The notes below the pieces were generated by a model. The model was not told the origin of the DNA. It made no database searches and saw only the letters and a program-made list of their open reading frames with translations. DNA of 64,000 nucleotides from Streptomyces hoynatensis. Lineage in GTDB: Bacteria; Actinomycetota; Actinomycetes; Streptomycetales; Streptomycetaceae. The stretch is taken from contig NZ_RBAL01000005.1 of assembly GCF_003626535.1 (NCBI RefSeq), forward strand, positions 186,001-250,000, written 5' to 3'. This document shows positions 62,086 through 64,000 of this stretch, piece by piece. Numbering within the stretch: the first letter of the stretch is position 1; each line of letters starts with the position of its first letter. The translations under genes and the position numbers were made by a program.

Positions 62086-62663
62086 CTCGCCGACTCCAGG
62101 GCGGCCCGCAAGGCGGCGATGCCGCGCGAGCCGTACGCCTTGACCGAACCGGCCGAGATGCCCAGCGTCCTGGCCACCTCCGCCTCCGTCATGTCCGCGA
62201 AGTAGCGCAGCACGAGCACCTCGCGCTGGCGCCGCTGGAGGCCGCGCATCGCCTTGATCAGGTCGGCGCGCTCCAGCTGCTCGTACGCGCCCTCCTCGGC
62301 GCTCGCCATGTCCGGCAGCGGCTTGGTGAGCAGCTTCAGGCCCAGGATGCGGCGGCGCAGCGTGGAGCGGGAAAGGTTGACGACGGTCTGCCGCAGGTAG
62401 GCCAGGGTCTTCTCCGGGTCGCGCACCCGGCTGCGGGCGGAGTGGACGCGGATGAACGCCTCCTGGACCACGTCCTCGCAGGAGGCCGTGTCGTCGAGGA
62501 GCAGGGCGGCGAGCCCGAGGAGCGAGCGGTAGTGCGCCCGGTAGGTCTCGGTCAGGAAATCGATGGTGGTGCCTTCGGCCGTCGCCACGTCCGCGGCCTC
62601 AGGGCTGCCCTGGGCACGGGAGGGGGAGGGCCGCGAGGCGGGCAGGGGAGCGATCACGGGCAT
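62082..62663 (-). CDS. ECF-type RNA polymerase sigma factor (SigE-like)
   Basis: 193 aa from ATG 62663 with GGCGGGGGC upstream. Region 2 (FLTETYRAHYRSLLGLAALLLDDTASCEDVVQEAFIRV, helix pairs) and region 4 (QRREVLVLRYFADMTEAEVARTLGISAGSVKAYGSRGIAALR) are both complete; there is no region 3. The start is the first Met that gives a normal length. Coupled to the membrane protein that follows. An ECF-like promoter (CAACC, CGTGTC) about 80-100 bp upstream suggests autoregulation. Confidence 0.9.
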   Translation of the reverse strand: MPVIAPLPASRPSPSRAQGSPEAADVATAEGTTIDFLTETYRAHYRSLLGLAALLLDDTASCEDVVQEAFIRVHSARSRVRDPEKTLAYLRQTVVNLSRSTLRRRILGLKLLTKPLPDMASAEEGAYEQLERADLIKAMRGLQRRQREVLVLRYFADMTEAEVARTLGISAGSVKAYGSRGIAALRAALESAR

Positions 62664-62740
62664 GCCCCCGCCCCGGCCCGGGTGCGGGAGTCGTCGCGGG
62701 CGTGCTGCCGTGATACCAAGGACCTCTGCCACGCCAGTTG

Positions 62741-62765
62741 GACACGCTCTCCCCCGCAAAGGTTG
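62741..62765 (-). promoter_or_regulatory. Putative ECF promoter of sigma gene
   Basis: Minus strand CAACC (62765-62761) and CGTGTC (62746-62741) with about 14 bp between: an AAC-type -35 and CGTC-like -10 of ECF sigma factors. Confidence 0.4.
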
Positions 62766-62876
62766 TACGGTGCGGGCAGGGCGATGGGTGCCGGCATCCG
62801 CGCCCTCACATCTGTCACCTGCCCCCAATGTCTCGCGCTTTGCGCGCCTGGTGAGGCGGAAGGGCCTCTAAAGACG

Positions 62877-62915
62877 CTCCCCGCACCGCAGTTGGTTGTT
62901 CAGCGGTGCGGGGAG
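62877..62915 (-). terminator. ask terminator
   Basis: A perfect 13-bp stem CTCCCCGCACCGC / GCGGTGCGGGGAG with a 13-nt loop, followed on the minus strand by CGTCTTTAG. Confidence 0.8.
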
Positions 62916-63074
62916 TTGAAATCGTGCCCCGGGCAATTGGTCCGGAGCAAGCCATCCGGCCCTACGAATTGGTCACGAGAGCTTCACATCCGGCCAATAC
63001 GTGACTATTCCCCGGCCGGGTCCTCGTACGGTCCCCGGCGGTTCCCCGTGCGGCCCCGGCCGGGCGGGGGCGGC

Positions 63075-63596
63075 TCAGCGCCCGGTGCCCCCGTAGACCA
63101 CGGCCTCGTCCGTGTCGCTGTCGAGGCCGAACGCCGTGTGGACCGCGCGCACCGCGGCCTGCACGTCGTCCTTGCGGGTCACCACGGAGATCCGGATCTC
63201 CGAGGTGGAGATCAGCTCGATGTTGACCCCCGCGTTCGACATGGCCTCGAAGAAGGTGGCGGTGACGCCGGGGTTGGTCTTCATCCCCGCGCCGACCAGG
63301 GAGATCTTGGCGATCTGGTCGTCGTAGCGCAGGGCCTCGAAGCCGATGAGCGGGCGGCGCTTCTCCAGGGCGTTGATGGCCTGGCGGCCCTCGTCCTTGG
63401 GCAGCGTGAAGGAGATGTCGGTCAGGCCCGTGGCGGCGGCGGAGACGTTCTGCACGACCATGTCGATGTTGATCTCGGCGTCCGCGATGGCCCGGAAGAT
63501 CTTGGCGGCCTCGCCGGGCTTGTCGGGCACGCCGACGACCGTGATCTTCGCCTCCGAGGTGTCGTGGGCGACGCCCGAGATGATTGCCTGCTCCAC
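63075..63596 (-). CDS. ask: Aspartate kinase beta subunit (internal in-frame start)
   Basis: 173 aa from an internal GTG at 63596, preceded at 7 nt by AGGGGG (63609-63604), a well-placed Shine-Dalgarno within the ask frame. The product would be the two ACT domains alone, starting [17 protein letters not shown], matching the beta subunits of actinobacterial alpha2beta2 aspartate kinases. Independent initiation is known in the family; here it is inferred from the site. Confidence 0.65.
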   Translation of the reverse strand: MEQAIISGVAHDTSEAKITVVGVPDKPGEAAKIFRAIADAEINIDMVVQNVSAAATGLTDISFTLPKDEGRQAINALEKRRPLIGFEALRYDDQIAKISLVGAGMKTNPGVTATFFEAMSNAGVNIELISTSEIRISVVTRKDDVQAAVRAVHTAFGLDSDTDEAVVYGGTGR

Positions 63597-64000
63597 CGGT
63601 TGACCCCCTGGCGGTTGGTTGCTTACCCAGGTGCCCTTCAGGCCGGAGAAGGACGACCTCACGTGGATCGGGATGTTGTAGCGGCGCGCGTACTCCACGC
63701 AGCGGTGCAGCAGCACCTTCGAGCCGGAGCTGGCAAGCTCCAGCATGTCCTCGAACGAAATCCAGTCGATCTTGCGGGCCTTCTTGACCACGCGCGGGTC
63801 GGCGGTGAACACGCCGTCGACGTCGGTGTAGATCTCGCACACCTCGGCGTTCAGCGCGGCGGCGAGCGCCACGGCCGTGGTGTCGGAGCCGCCCCGGCCC
63901 AGCGTGGTGATGTCCTTGCTGCTCTGCGAGACGCCCTGGAAGCCGGCGACGATGGCGATGTTGCCCGCGTCGACGGAACTCTGGATGCGGCCGGGGGTCA
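63075..64000 (-). CDS. ask: Aspartate kinase (5' end outside window)
   Basis: Frame open from the right edge to the TGA at 63075, about 308 residues seen. Catalyses the first step of the aspartate pathway (Lys, Thr, Met, diaminopimelate). The visible part has the end of the kinase domain ([41 protein letters not shown]) and two tandem ACT domains ([39 protein letters not shown]) that bind Lys/Thr for feedback. The sequence is of the class whose beta subunit is made from an internal start. Confidence 0.97.
   Translation of the reverse strand, partial: TPGRIQSSVDAGNIAIVAGFQGVSQSSKDITTLGRGGSDTTAVALAAALNAEVCEIYTDVDGVFTADPRVVKKARKIDWISFEDMLELASSGSKVLLHRCVEYARRYNIPIHVRSSFSGLKGTWVSNQPPGGQPVEQAIISGVAHDTSEAKITVVGVPDKPGEAAKIFRAIADAEINIDMVVQNVSAAATGLTDISFTLPKDEGRQAINALEKRRPLIGFEALRYDDQIAKISLVGAGMKTNPGVTATFFEAMSNAGVNIELISTSEIRISVVTRKDDVQAAVRAVHTAFGLDSDTDEAVVYGGTGR

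Larger units (their letters stand above)
62664..63074. other. Intergenic region between ask and sigma gene
   Basis: 411 bp with the ask terminator (62877-62915) and the sigma promoter candidate (62741-62765). No aspartate-semialdehyde dehydrogenase gene (asd) is present here, although in some Streptomyces it follows ask. Confidence 0.7.

Overview
The window is very GC-rich actinobacterial chromosome, almost certainly Streptomyces or a close relative. The evidence is the gene set: BldG with its anti-sigma partner, a WblA-type WhiB protein, an Flp-type prepilin of the DUF4244 kind in a Tad cluster, a lysine-tailed TopA, a fused MFS/thymidylate kinase, frequent GTG starts and GTGA stop-start overlaps. 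Most of the backbone (topA, helicase, tad/ssd, HAD-IB phosphatase, acs, MarP, CoA-Nudix, nth, crp, MBL, RidA, ArsA pair, WhiB, class A PBP, metallophosphoesterase, ask) is a neighbourhood also known from Mycobacterium tuberculosis (about Rv3646c to Rv3709c).

Layout. 1-12.5 kb: fused MFS/tmk (cut by the left edge), topA, a methyltransferase, a lipoprotein, a HAD hydrolase, a proton-pumping pyrophosphatase, an anti-sigma kinase and bldG. 12.5-20.2 kb: an MrfA-type helicase, then a Tad/Flp pilus operon on the minus strand headed by ssd; its genes tadA, tadB and tadC are joined by GTGA overlaps, and the last TadE-like gene has lost its in-frame stop. The ssd promoter region carries two exact DnaA boxes. 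20.7-29.5 kb: HAD-IB phosphatase, a degenerate Fic-like protein, a CooC-like ATPase, a deacetylase-like lipoprotein, acs, a holin-like membrane protein and an epoxide-hydrolase-like enzyme. 29.5-35.2 kb: marP, CoA-Nudix, nth, crp, MBL hydrolase, second Nudix.

35.3-49.7 kb looks accessory: a DinB protein, a serine hydrolase divergent from a NarL-type two-component pair, an anti-sigma-like ATPase, an NfeD-like/flotillin pair, a PucR-type regulator, a second two-component pair, a single-pass membrane protein of unknown function and a PIG-L deacetylase, ending at tRNA-Pro(CGG). The best candidate for something undescribed lies here. A 16-bp motif (15 of 16 identical) sits about 75-78 bp upstream of both the nfeD-like start and the pucR-like start. 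This suggests a PucR-controlled membrane-microdomain regulon. A strong G-quadruplex motif lies between the nfeD-like gene and the flotillin gene.

49.8-57.9 kb holds metallophosphoesterase, YqeY, class A PBP, wblA, two ArsA-type ATPases, DUF4177 and RidA. This is the ancestral block in inverted order and orientation relative to crp, so the accessory segment probably marks an inversion breakpoint. 57.9-64 kb: an S9 peptidase, SURF1-like protein, a membrane protein coupled to an ECF-type sigma factor, and aspartate kinase (cut by the right edge), with an internal Shine-Dalgarno start for its beta subunit. Nine genes have a TANNNT hexamer 6-7 nt before the start codon, which suggests many leaderless transcripts.
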